Source: Actinomycetota bacterium (GTDB taxonomy: Bacteria; Actinomycetota; Geothermincolia; Geothermincolales; RBG-13-55-18). From it: DNA of 64,000 nt. Positions within the stretch are counted from its first letter, which is position 1. Each line of letters starts with the position of its first letter. The position numbers and the translations under genes are program-made. Location: NCBI GenBank assembly GCA_014360645.1, contig JACIXD010000013.1, forward strand, positions 1-64,000, read 5' to 3'. Below the pieces are notes generated by a model. That model searched no databases and had not been told where the DNA came from. It saw only the letters and a list, made by a program, of their open reading frames with translations. This document shows, in pieces, positions 34,022 through 42,600 of this stretch.

Positions 34022-34509
34022 CGGTCCCTCCCGTCGACGAAAGAGAGCTCCCGAGCCGCATAGCTCTTCCCGCTGGCGAATCCCTCAATAATCGTAAAAA
34101 CCTTCGCTCCCCGTAGGTTACCCTCCTTCCCCGGGCGCCGCAACCTCGGCATATCCCGCGAAGACGGGACCTCTCCTTTGCCCACAGGTGTCAAGGGAGT
34201 CTCCGACACATCTTGTCGCAATGGGAGACGAATACATGCCAGGCGCAGCGAGAACAAATTATGCGGAAATGATTACCATCCGACACATCTTGTCGCAATG
34301 GGGGATGAAGACATGCCGCCTCCTGTCTAGTAGAATGGTTGCTGACGGCAACCGGGCGGGTTCGCCCCGCGGGGGTTTACGCCACCTTCCGCGCCGCCCG
34401 ACGGGTATGCGTCCCCGGCTGTGGACGCCGTTGGATGGGCGCCCGGCGCGGCGCCGCGATGGCCTCGGCGCCGGAAGGTCACGCCCGCGCCGAGAACGGG
34501 GGTCGGCAG
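34022..34509. other. Divergent intergenic region with a 39-base direct repeat
   Basis: These 488 bases separate the MMPL exporter and acyl-CoA ligase genes. I see no gene. The left-centre holds the two repeat copies listed separately, and the part next to the ligase is open in frame but lacks coding character. Confidence 0.4.
34202..34317. repeat. Two 39-base direct repeats, each with an inverted repeat
   Basis: Copies at 34202-34240 and 34279-34317 match at 36 of 39 positions, 77 bases apart. Each begins with TCC then CGACA-CATCT-TGTCG, a perfect 5-base-arm inverted repeat (34204-34218 and 34281-34295), then GCAATGGG. They could be paired operator sites for the divergent promoters, or a tandem duplication within a decayed mobile element. 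Confidence 0.6.
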
Positions 34510-36030
34510 ATGACCGCGCTGACGGAGATCCTGGACCATACGGTGCGCGCTTTCCCGGAGTTCGAGATCCTTTACTTCGAGGAGCGCGCTTACACCAACC
34601 TGGAGTTGGACCGCCGCTCCCGGCGTATCTCCAACGCCCTCCTGGAGCTGGGGATGGAGCCGGGAGAGGTGCTGCTGGCGCACATGGAGAACTGTCCCGA
34701 CTTCTTCGCCCTCTTCTCTGCCTGCGCCAGGACGGGGATCGTCTTCTGCCCCACCATGTTCCTCCTCAGCGCAGATGAGCTCTCGTGGATCGCCGAGCAT
34801 GCCGGCGCCTCGTACATGGTGACCACGCCGAGCCTGCTGGCAAAGGCGAGGCTCGCGTGTCCGGAGCTCTTCTCCCGCGGGCGCGTCATCCTGGCCGCGG
34901 GAGAGGCGGAGAGCGGGGCCCGCTCCCTCGAGGAGCTCATCTCCGACCAGCCGGAGACCGCCACCGAAACCGCCGCCCTCGGAGACGGCGACACCGCCGC
35001 CCTGCTCTATACCGCGGGGACCACCGGCCGGCCCAAGGGGGTGCTGCTCACCCACGCGAACATCGCCAGCAACGTACGCTCCATCGCGGTGTCCAACCGC
35101 ATAAGCAGGGATGAGACCGCCCTCTCCGCCCTGCCCCTCTCCCATTCCTTCGGGCTGACCACTTCCCTGCTCCCGGCCCTGTGCGGGATGAAGAGCGTGC
35201 TCTTGCCCTGGTTCGACGCCGAGAAGGTGCTCGCCTGCACCGAGAGGTTCCACGTGCGCGCCATTCCCGGCGTTCCGGCCATGTTCGTCCAGCTCCTCAA
35301 CCATCCCCATGCGGCCCGCTACAATACCAGGAGCTGGAAACGGCTCCAGAGCGGCGCGGCCCCCCTGCCCCTGGAGGTGCTCAGGGCCTTCCACGACAAA
35401 TTCGGGATCTATCTCTACGAGGGATACGGGCTCACCGAGGCCTCTCCGGTGGTGAGCTGCCAGACCCCTTTCATCCCTTTCAAGGCGGGCTCGGTGGGTC
35501 CCCCCATCGCGGGCGTCGAGGTCTCCATAAGGGACGACTTCGAGCGCGAGCTCCCGGCGGGCAGCCCGGGGGAGATCACGGTGCGCGGGCCCAACGTGAT
35601 GAAGGGATACCTGCGCGACAAGGAGGAGAGCGAGCGCGCCCTGCGGGGCGGCTGGCTGCACACCGGCGACATCGGTTACCTGGACGAGGACGGCTATCTC
35701 TACATCGTGGAGAGAAAAAAGGATCTCATCATCAGCGGCGGCTTCAACCTCTATCCCGCGGAGGTGGAGGGGGTCCTGGCGAGACACCCCGCGGTGGCCG
35801 ATGCGGCGGTGGTGGGGGAGCCGGATCCCATCCGGGGAGAGGTGGTGCACGCCTTCGTGGTCACGGTGCCGGGGAGGGAGGTGACCGAGCGGGAGCTCAT
35901 CGACTATACCCGCGGCCACCTCGTATATTACAAGTGCCCGCACCGCGTCACCTTCCTCAGGGAGCTGCCGCGCGACCTGCTGGGAAAGCCCTCGCGCCGC
36001 GCGCTGCGCGGTCTTCTCTCGGAAGGATGA
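34510..36030 (+). CDS. Acyl-CoA ligase (AMP-binding)
   Basis: This encodes 506 residues from the ATG at 34510; the frame is open 57 codons upstream, but that part is basic and unlike the family, and the ribosome site (GGGGGTCGGCAG) is weak. The enzyme activates a carboxylic acid as acyl-adenylate then acyl-CoA. Motifs: phosphate loop LYTAGTTGRPKGVLLTH, GYGLTEASPVVSC, HTGDIGYLDEDGYLYIVERK with DLIISGGFNLYPAEVE, and the catalytic lysine in RDLLGKPSRRALR near the end. It resembles medium/long-chain fatty-acid ligases (FadD family). It is divergent from an MMPL exporter gene. The substrate is not determined by sequence. Confidence 0.9.
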   Translation: MTALTEILDHTVRAFPEFEILYFEERAYTNLELDRRSRRISNALLELGMEPGEVLLAHMENCPDFFALFSACARTGIVFCPTMFLLSADELSWIAEHAGASYMVTTPSLLAKARLACPELFSRGRVILAAGEAESGARSLEELISDQPETATETAALGDGDTAALLYTAGTTGRPKGVLLTHANIASNVRSIAVSNRISRDETALSALPLSHSFGLTTSLLPALCGMKSVLLPWFDAEKVLACTERFHVRAIPGVPAMFVQLLNHPHAARYNTRSWKRLQSGAAPLPLEVLRAFHDKFGIYLYEGYGLTEASPVVSCQTPFIPFKAGSVGPPIAGVEVSIRDDFERELPAGSPGEITVRGPNVMKGYLRDKEESERALRGGWLHTGDIGYLDEDGYLYIVERKKDLIISGGFNLYPAEVEGVLARHPAVADAAVVGEPDPIRGEVVHAFVVTVPGREVTERELIDYTRGHLVYYKCPHRVTFLRELPRDLLGKPSRRALRGLLSEG

Positions 36031-36158
36031 GGTCGCCCGCTGCGCTTTCATGCGCGCGCCGAGAACCATCGGAACATGGCGCGGTCCATTGTCGGGATAT
36101 AGGGTCACCTGAAGATCGGTAGATCCCGACGCGCGGGATGCCGTGGCCCGGCGCCGGG

Positions 36159-37130
36159 TCACCGCAGGGACATGCCCTTCTCCTCCTCCACCCGGCGCAG
36201 CAGTTCCCTTACCGCCACCTCCCCCGGACGGTGCCTTCCTCCCTCTATCTCCTTTATCAGGGTGAGCAACGCTGCATGCACGGGTACCGCGGTGCCCGAA
36301 CCGCGCGTCGCCTCCACCACGCGCCCGCTCATCCAGGCCACTTCCGTGGTCTCCCCCGCTTCAGCTCTTCTCTGCATGGGGGGCCTGAGGTCCTCCCATA
36401 CCGCTTCCTCCCACGCCGACCCCGGGCGGGGAAGCTCCACCCCCGCCACGGCCGCGGCCCCGCGGCACTCCTCCGCCGCCTCCGCGCAGAGTGCGTCCAG
36501 GCGGCCGTCCGCGCGCGCCTCCGCGGGCATCATTCCCGACACCGCGCATATGCCGCTCACCGCCGCGGCGCACTGCAAGCGCTCCCAGGCGCTGCCGGCG
36601 ATGTCCGACACCGCCTTCACCCCGCAGGGACAGGCTCGGGCCAGGGCCGAGGCGAGGTCCTCCCAGCCCCCGACATTCCGCTCCGCGAAGGGCCCGACCC
36701 TCAGCTCCCTCATCCCCTCCACCTCCACCACACCCGTGGCGGACTCCTCGGCCGAGACCCAGGGGAGGGCGACGACGGTCCGCTCCGCCCCCACCAGCGA
36801 GGCGAGCTCCGCGGCCGCGAAGCCGTCCTGCAACGAGAGATAGATGCTGTCCCGGTGCACGAAGGGGCTTAACGGCCGCAGCGCCTCTCCGGTCTTCCCG
36901 GCCTCCACCGCCAGCACCAGCGCGTCGTAAGGCGCCGCGGCCCCGCCTTCCTCCCCCACCTCCGGAGCGCAACGCCCCTCCACCGCGCCCCGCAGGACTA
37001 CGCCCTCCGCACGCAGGAAACGCAGGCGCTCCGCGCGCCGTTCGTATAGCACCACCTCCGCGCCGGCGGCCTGGAGCAGGTAGGTCGCCAGGCTCCCCAT
37101 AGCCCCCGCCCCGATCACCGCTATCCTCAT
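36159..37130 (-). CDS. panE: Ketopantoate reductase-family protein (PanE/ApbA)
   Basis: This encodes 323 residues. The N-terminus is the NADP Rossmann motif MRIAVIGAGAMGSLATYLL followed by VVLYERRAERL. The catalytic lysine region and C-terminal helical domain are recognisable in SDIAGSAWERLQCAAAVSGICAVSG, in the place of the family KxxxN motif, and in MSGRVVEATRGSGTAVPVHAAL near the end. However the expected K-L-x-x-N reads A-W-E-R-L-Q-C-A-A, so the usual lysine and asparagine are not clear, which makes substrate identity less certain. In ordinary family members the enzyme makes pantoate for coenzyme A. It is transcribed alone, divergent from dodecin. Confidence 0.75.
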   Translation of the reverse strand: MRIAVIGAGAMGSLATYLLQAAGAEVVLYERRAERLRFLRAEGVVLRGAVEGRCAPEVGEEGGAAAPYDALVLAVEAGKTGEALRPLSPFVHRDSIYLSLQDGFAAAELASLVGAERTVVALPWVSAEESATGVVEVEGMRELRVGPFAERNVGGWEDLASALARACPCGVKAVSDIAGSAWERLQCAAAVSGICAVSGMMPAEARADGRLDALCAEAAEECRGAAAVAGVELPRPGSAWEEAVWEDLRPPMQRRAEAGETTEVAWMSGRVVEATRGSGTAVPVHAALLTLIKEIEGGRHRPGEVAVRELLRRVEEEKGMSLR

Positions 37131-37336
37131 GGTTACCTCCCGTCCCTCTCTTCACGTCGTTCTTCTTACCTCTACCTTCCACCTCCCTTCCCGCCCCTCT
37201 TATTCTTCCCACAACCGTCTCTGCGCTCCTTCCCCGGAGAGGGCGGTCGGCGTGAGCACGGCGCGGCCAGGTTTGGCCTTCCGCGAAGGGGGAAAGATTT
37301 ATTTGAAGGGCGGCTGACGCGAGGAAAGGGGGAGAG

Positions 37337-37552
37337 ATGGGCGACAGCGTGTACAAGATCATCGAGGTGGTGGGCTCCAGTCCCGACTCCTGGGAGGACG
37401 CGGCGCGCAACGCCGTGGAGACCGCCGCCAAGAGCCTCACCGACCTGCGCATCGCCGAGATCGCCGAGCTGGACATGCGTGTAGATGAGGGCAAGGTCAC
37501 CGCTTACCGCGCACGGGTGAAGATCTCCTTCAAATACCACGGAGAGGATTGA
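37337..37552 (+). CDS. Dodecin (flavin-binding protein)
   Basis: This encodes 71 residues, the typical length of a dodecin subunit. The sequence VYKIIEVVGSSPDSWEDAARNAVETAAKSL with LRIAEIAELDMRVDEGKVTAYRARVKISFKYHG matches the family across its length. Dodecins form hollow dodecamers that store riboflavin, FMN or CoA. The ribosome site is AAGGGGGAGAG before the ATG. In a genome with many flavoproteins (Rnf, acyl-CoA dehydrogenases, oxidoreductases) flavin buffering fits well. It is monocistronic; the only nearby gene is the divergent ketopantoate reductase. Confidence 0.93.
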   Translation: MGDSVYKIIEVVGSSPDSWEDAARNAVETAAKSLTDLRIAEIAELDMRVDEGKVTAYRARVKISFKYHGED

Positions 37553-37926
37553 CGGGATAGAGCCCGCATGCGCCGCCGCGAGGTGACGCATGGGAACGGC
37601 TCCATGGGGGGCCCGCGGGGCGACATCCTTTCCTGAACGGAACTCTATGCCCGATAAGGGCGCTTGGAGCCCGCCCGACGCGGAATCCGGCAGAGACACC
37701 GCGCGTCGAGCGCTTACGGAAAATCCTCAAAAGGGCGCTCCGTGCCGGCATCTCATGGGTGCAGTGTCCCTCTCCGGACCAGGCATGCTTCCGTCCAGAC
37801 GGCTTGCCTCCAGACCGGCGGGAGCGGGGATGGCGCCATTGCCGTTTCATGATGTCGGTGACCGCCGCCGTATGCCGGAGCAGCGCGCCGCGCGGATGCG
37901 GCCGTTCTTCCTATACCGGAGCGTCC
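37553..37926. other. Intergenic region without a gene
   Basis: These 374 bases lie between the convergent ends of the dodecin and L,D-transpeptidase genes. Open frames here are arginine/proline/serine-rich and look non-coding. No terminator with a T-run was seen. Confidence 0.4.
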
Positions 37927-39135
37927 TCAGCGGTCGTTGCCGTTCTGGGTCTGTTCGCCCTGCGGCTGCGCTTCCTGTCCGAGCCCAGGATCCTCGGGTC
38001 CCACCGGGGCTCCTTGCTCGGGGGGCGGCGGGGGCACCGGTCTGGAAGTCCAGATGAAGAGGGGCGTTCCCACGCTCACGTGGTCGAAGAGCTCCAGGAT
38101 GGCCTGGTTGGACATGCGTATGCACCCGTGGGAATACAGCCCGGGCACCAGGTTCTTGGTGCCGTGGATGAGCACCGTGCCCCCCGCCGCGCTGGTCACC
38201 AGAGCCCGCACCCCCAGGGGGTTGTCCGGGCCGGGCTCGATGCGGGGGGGCATGTTCTTGGACCACTCCACATTGGGGTTTAGCCACACCGGGTTCTCTT
38301 CCTTGCGGATGATGTAAAACTTTCCCAGCGGGGTGGGGTACTTGGGCTCCCCGGTGGCCACGTAATACGTCTTCACCAGGGTATCCTTGTCGTACCAGCT
38401 CAGGGTGTTGCCCATGATGTCCACCACCAGCACCGTCTTCACGTCGTCGCTGGACAGGGAGGGCGGGGTCACCGCCACCACGGGCTCCAGGACGCGGTTC
38501 TCGCCGCAGAGTGCCGACTGCACCAGCTGCGCGGTGGCGTCGACGTCCATCCACAGCCCGTCCCGGGAGGGATGAAAAGTGAGCCTCCCGGTCTGGAAGT
38601 CGAAATCCAGCGAGGCGTTCCTCACCTCCTGGTCGATTTCCGCGGCCACCGCGCTCAGCTTCTCCTTGAGCACCTGGCCGTCCATGTAGCACTCCAGCCC
38701 GATGTTGATGTCGCCGGGGCGGTTGAAGGCGCGCCGGAAGGCACGCTCGAAAACCGACCTGTTCCATCCCTCGTCGTATGCCTGCTGCACCAAGCTCTCC
38801 ACGTCCAACTCGAGGCCCAGTTCCGCGGGATCCAGAACCCACTGCTCGCCGCGGAACTGCAGGGTTATGGGGAGCATGAGGGGCCTTACCGCCTGCTCGG
38901 TCACCGCCTCCACCGCCTCCTCCCTGGTCATGCCGGTCACGTCGACCCCCAGGATGACGGTGTTGGGGAACATCTCCCCCCGATGGCGGGCATCCGCGTA
39001 GACCAGGAGGGAGGAGGAGATGAGCATGAGCGCGAGGGCGCACCCCAGCACCACGAGCGCCCAGCGCGCCAGCCCGTTCCTCGGCAGCACAAAGGACTTC
39101 AGCTTCTCCCAGTTGCTCAACCTACGCCTGGCCAT
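37927..39135 (-). CDS. L,D-transpeptidase (YkuD) with N-terminal peptidoglycan-binding domain
   Basis: This encodes 402 residues. A membrane helix (about 27-48, WALVVLGCALALMLISSSLL) anchors it to the cell surface. A PG_binding_4/VanW-like domain follows, with VILGVDVTGMTREEAVEAV and a second half around residues 180-230. The YkuD catalytic domain (about 240-370) contains VVDIMGNTLSWY, PTPLGKFYI, GTVLIHGTKNL and the active-site motif SHGCIRMSN, with nucleophile Cys338. The C-terminal 30 residues are P/G/Q-rich. The enzyme makes 3-3 cross-links in the cell wall, typical of actinobacteria. No partner genes are adjacent, and the next upstream gene is 373 bases away. Confidence 0.92.
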   Translation of the reverse strand: MARRRLSNWEKLKSFVLPRNGLARWALVVLGCALALMLISSSLLVYADARHRGEMFPNTVILGVDVTGMTREEAVEAVTEQAVRPLMLPITLQFRGEQWVLDPAELGLELDVESLVQQAYDEGWNRSVFERAFRRAFNRPGDINIGLECYMDGQVLKEKLSAVAAEIDQEVRNASLDFDFQTGRLTFHPSRDGLWMDVDATAQLVQSALCGENRVLEPVVAVTPPSLSSDDVKTVLVVDIMGNTLSWYDKDTLVKTYYVATGEPKYPTPLGKFYIIRKEENPVWLNPNVEWSKNMPPRIEPGPDNPLGVRALVTSAAGGTVLIHGTKNLVPGLYSHGCIRMSNQAILELFDHVSVGTPLFIWTSRPVPPPPPEQGAPVGPEDPGLGQEAQPQGEQTQNGNDR

Positions 39136-39508
39136 GAACCCTTCTTACCTCCGACGTCTTATCCTCTCGTCATTTCCCGCCCTTCGCGCGCGGCCATGCC
39201 CGGTCCAAGAGACCGGGCAGCATCCCCGGCGCCCCGCGTCTTCGCCGCGACCCGCGCGGGCGCGGTCTCGTATCTCCTGCCGGCGCCCGGGAGAGAATAT
39301 GCCTCACCTTCTCAACCTCATGTGACGCCGCGGCGTCCCGGGCGGTTTCATCCTTTCCCGGCGTTCTCCCCTTACCCCATCCGGATGAGCGCTCATCAGA
39401 GCGTATCTTCGGGACCGCTCCAACAGCTCCGGGCGGTGCTCTTTCCTTTACTTCCTCCCGCATACTTCCCGCCGCTCCGGGGACGCCTCCCGCGAGGGGA
39501 GTCCTTTT
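39136..39508. other. Intergenic region upstream of the L,D-transpeptidase gene
   Basis: These 373 bases lie between the L,D-transpeptidase start and the 3' end of the zinc-ribbon gene. I see no gene and no clear promoter in them, although a promoter for the transpeptidase must lie here or further upstream. Confidence 0.35.
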
Positions 39509-39883
39509 TCAATACCGGTCCCATCTCTCCACGAACTGCCGGAAGTAGCAGAAAAAGGAATACTCCGAGAGTACCCTCTGCCGCTCCTCGTGCATGGAGC
39601 GCAGCCGCCCCATATCCCTTTCCATGCCCCGTGAGCCCTCCTCTTCGATGAGCAACAGCAGCTCCCGGTTTCGCCTGCTCAGCTCCTCCAGACGCAGCTC
39701 ATAGCCGGGTATCCACATGGCCAGGAGCTCGCCTTCGCGAAAGCGCGCCAGCGACCTGCAGCGCATGCACTCGTGGCACCCGGCCTCGCCCGCGGAGCGC
39801 ATAACGCCGTTGCACAGCGGGCAATGGAGTTCCTCCTCCCCGGGGCCATCAGGCGTCCCCGGCCATGACGCATTATCCTCCAT
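39509..39883 (-). CDS. Zinc-ribbon protein with coiled-coil tail, unknown function
   Basis: This encodes 124 residues from the ATG at 39883, after GGGAGGCGGGAA. The frame is open far upstream into the next gene, but that part is an out-of-frame reading of the DUF3068 gene. The first half carries LHCPLCNGVMRSAGEAGCHECMRC, a CxxC...CxxC zinc-ribbon. The second half (LRLEELSRRNRELLLLIEEEGSRGMERD and MHEERQRVLSEYSFF) is charged and helical and probably forms a coiled coil. I cannot name the function. It follows the DUF3068 gene by 98 bases in the same direction and might share its transcript. Confidence 0.6.
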   Translation of the reverse strand: MEDNASWPGTPDGPGEEELHCPLCNGVMRSAGEAGCHECMRCRSLARFREGELLAMWIPGYELRLEELSRRNRELLLLIEEEGSRGMERDMGRLRSMHEERQRVLSEYSFFCYFRQFVERWDRY

Positions 39884-39981
39884 TTCCCGCCTCCCAGCCA
39901 TGACCAAAGACACGGGAACCCCGTTCCCGGGGTCCCGCTCTCCGTCTCTGCCGATGCCTGAATACGCCGCCGGGGCGCACA

Positions 39982-41166
39982 TCACCCCTCGGCGGGCTCG
40001 GGAACCTCGCCGCCCCCCATGAGGAGGCCGATGATGAGGAGCAAGGCGCCCACGATGAGCAGCGCCCAGGGTATATACACCTTGACGAGGTTGATCTTGG
40101 AGACGGCGTCCTTGGCGTCGTCGATGGCCGACTTCACCGTCTCCTCGGTCTGGGCGATGCTGTACTCGAGGATCTTGCGGGGTTTGGACTCCCCGAGCTG
40201 GCTCTGCAGCCCCATCAACTGCGAGAGCGCCGGCCCCAGCTCGGGATCGTTCGCGTACTTGGCCAGGATGGCGAAGACCCCAGCCAGCTTGGAGGTGTCC
40301 GGCTCCATATACATGGCCTCGGCATCCTTGTACAGGTCCACCGGCGCGCCGGTCTTGGGTTCGACGGAGGTCTCGATGTCGTAGGTCCAGTAATATTTCA
40401 AGGGGATCTTCTCCTGCAGGGCGGCGTCGAGGCTCTGCAGGTCCTCGGGCGATAGGCGACGCTGCGCCAGGGCCAGCAGCCCGTCCACGTCCACCCCCAG
40501 CGCCTGAAGCTGGGGCTTCAAGGCTTCGAAGGTCACCTCGGAGGGCAGGCCGTTGATCTCCAGGTAGGCCGGGACCACCTCTTTCTTCTCCTCCAGCGCG
40601 GCGCTGCCCTTGAAGTTGTAGACGGTGACGCCGAACTTCTCGACCTCCTCGAGGAACTCGCTCTCCCCGGCCTCCCCTATCTCGCCCTTCCATACCTTGT
40701 AGGTCTCGTCCTTTGAGGTGTCGAAGGGCAGGAGGGGATAGTAGCTGCCATCGCGGTTCACGCGGTTGCCGGCTTTGAAGTCATAAGCACGGTCGTCGTC
40801 GAGGTTCTCGGAGCTCTTGCGGTCCAGGGCGTAGACGGACTGCAGGCCGCCAGGCGGGACCTTCATGCCTCCCACCTCCACCGTGACCTCCTCCTTGATG
40901 AGCGCGGTGGAGGAATCGTACTCCTCCGCCATGGAGACCACCCTGCGCTCGACCTTCATGGGCATCTTCATCTCCTCGCCCTCCGGCAGGGGCTCCTGGG
41001 TGGCGGGGTTCACGTAATAGGTCATCTCGCCCTCGTACTTCGTGGTCGAGTCCAGGTCGTCGGGGATCTTCACCATCGCATTGACGGCGATGGCCCACCA
41101 CAGGATGGCCGCCAGGATGAGAACGATACCCAACGCGATGAGTATCTTGCTGGTCAACCCCTTCAT
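39982..41166 (-). CDS. DUF3068 membrane protein
   Basis: This encodes 394 residues with one membrane helix at each end (about 7-28 and 366-386) and a long extracytoplasmic domain of about 340 residues. The layout, with the entry segment KILIALGIVLILAAILWWAIAVNAMVKIPDDLD-like and the conserved inner part KYEGEMTYYVNPATQEPLPE, is that of the DUF3068 family. These are widespread in actinobacteria and called PorA-like, though they are not shown to be porins. The inner domain repeats the theme of paired VKKEVTV-type strands. Function is unknown. It precedes a zinc-ribbon gene. Upstream (41167-41339) the sequence is locally AT-rich and may hold its promoter. Confidence 0.8.
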   Translation of the reverse strand: MKGLTSKILIALGIVLILAAILWWAIAVNAMVKIPDDLDSTTKYEGEMTYYVNPATQEPLPEGEEMKMPMKVERRVVSMAEEYDSSTALIKEEVTVEVGGMKVPPGGLQSVYALDRKSSENLDDDRAYDFKAGNRVNRDGSYYPLLPFDTSKDETYKVWKGEIGEAGESEFLEEVEKFGVTVYNFKGSAALEEKKEVVPAYLEINGLPSEVTFEALKPQLQALGVDVDGLLALAQRRLSPEDLQSLDAALQEKIPLKYYWTYDIETSVEPKTGAPVDLYKDAEAMYMEPDTSKLAGVFAILAKYANDPELGPALSQLMGLQSQLGESKPRKILEYSIAQTEETVKSAIDDAKDAVSKINLVKVYIPWALLIVGALLLIIGLLMGGGEVPEPAEG

Positions 41167-41339
41167 CGTGACCTCCTTTGACCGTGCCTAGGATAATCCT
41201 CCGCCTGTCGCTTTATTCTATACCTCTCCGCCTTTGTCCTTCGCCGCGACCCACAACCCTAACCTATTCTAACATCGCCGTCGAGGGGTGATCGGTTACC
41301 GTGGGGCACGATCTCCTCACCGGCGCCGGCGGGGAAGGG

Positions 41340-42600
41340 CTAGCGGACCACGCCCGGGTAGTAGCCCGCGGAGACGTGCTCTCCCGCCCAGGCTCCACGG
41401 TACCGGAAATAGAGCGGACGCTCCACAACGATGTCGCCACCGGCGTGCACGGAGAGGGCCAGGCCCTCCTGGTAGGGGGTCATGGAGTTGAGGAACACGG
41501 TGGTCCGGCTGTGGGGATCCAGCTTCACCTTCTCATACAGCACCTCGCCGCTCTCGTGGTGCATGCCGACCTCCGCCTCCACCGCCTGCTCACCTGGGTT
41601 CTGAAGACAGAGCCACGCCTCGAATCCATCTCCGGTGTAGCCCTCGGCGAAGTACCAGTGCCGGGAGGGGGCGGTCACCCCTGCCCCCACGTCCCCTCCC
41701 TCGCACCAGCCATGATAATGGTGATAGATGGGGCGCTCCGCCACCAGCGGCCTTTCCCCCGTCACCGCGATGGAGAGCTGGAGGTCGCGGCCGGCGCGGA
41801 GGTTCACGTCCACGGTGCGGCGGCAGAAGGGCGGGATCAGCTCCTGGTCCTGCCTGACCACTCCTTCCGAGGTCTGGTAGGAGATGCTGACCAGATTGGG
41901 TTCGGGGTTGGGGTTGTACAGGCACAGCCACTCCTCGAAGCCGTTCCCGGTGTAGCCCTCGGCGAAGTACCAGGTGGTGGAGGGGGTGTTGACGCCGGGG
42001 GAGACATGCCCGCCCGCCCAGCGGCCGTGGTAGAGGAAGTAGATGGGGCGCTCGGCCACCACCGGTCGGTCCGAGGTCACGCGCAGCGAGACCTCGTGCC
42101 CCGGACCCACGGCCTGGTTGACGAAAACGGTGTCGCGCTGCCGCGGGTGCAGGGTCCTCCGCTCCTGTCCCAGCACTCCCCCCTGCGAGAAGTACTCGAC
42201 GGTCACCTCCGCCGCCTCCTCTCCCGGGTTGAGCAGGCACAGCCACTCCTCGAAGCCTTTCCCGGTGTAGCCCTCGGCGAAGTACCAGGTGGTGGAGGGG
42301 GTGTTGACGCCGGGGGAGACGTGCCCGCCCGCCCAGCGACCTCCGTAGAGGAAATACATGGGCCTCTCCACCATGAGCGGCAGGGGCGAGTCGACGATGA
42401 CGCTCACGTCGCGCCCCTTCCCCACCTCCCGCGCGACCTCGATGCTCATCCTGCTCTCCTCCGGCACCCGGTAGGAACGTCTTTCGGCGCCTTTCCCCCC
42501 GAAGGCGTAGGTGACCTCGAAGGTCACCGGCTCGTGATGGGGGTTGAGGACCGTGAGCCACTCCTCGAAGCCCTCGCGGGTGGTCCCCTCGGCGAAGTAC
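41340..42600 (-). repeat. Four tandem 315-base coding repeats
   Basis: The C-terminal part of the amidase gene is built from four units in exact 315-base register. The codons for the WYFAEG lead-in begin at about 41635, 41950, 42265 and 42580, and the middle two copies share long identical stretches of DNA. Identity is highest between units two and three, which suggests recent duplication or gene conversion. Confidence 0.85.

Noticed and set aside
39884-40693. Upstream extension of the zinc-ribbon gene to 394 codons
   Set aside because: The extension is an out-of-frame reading of the DUF3068 gene. The internal ATG at 39883 has a good ribosome site and starts just before the zinc-ribbon.
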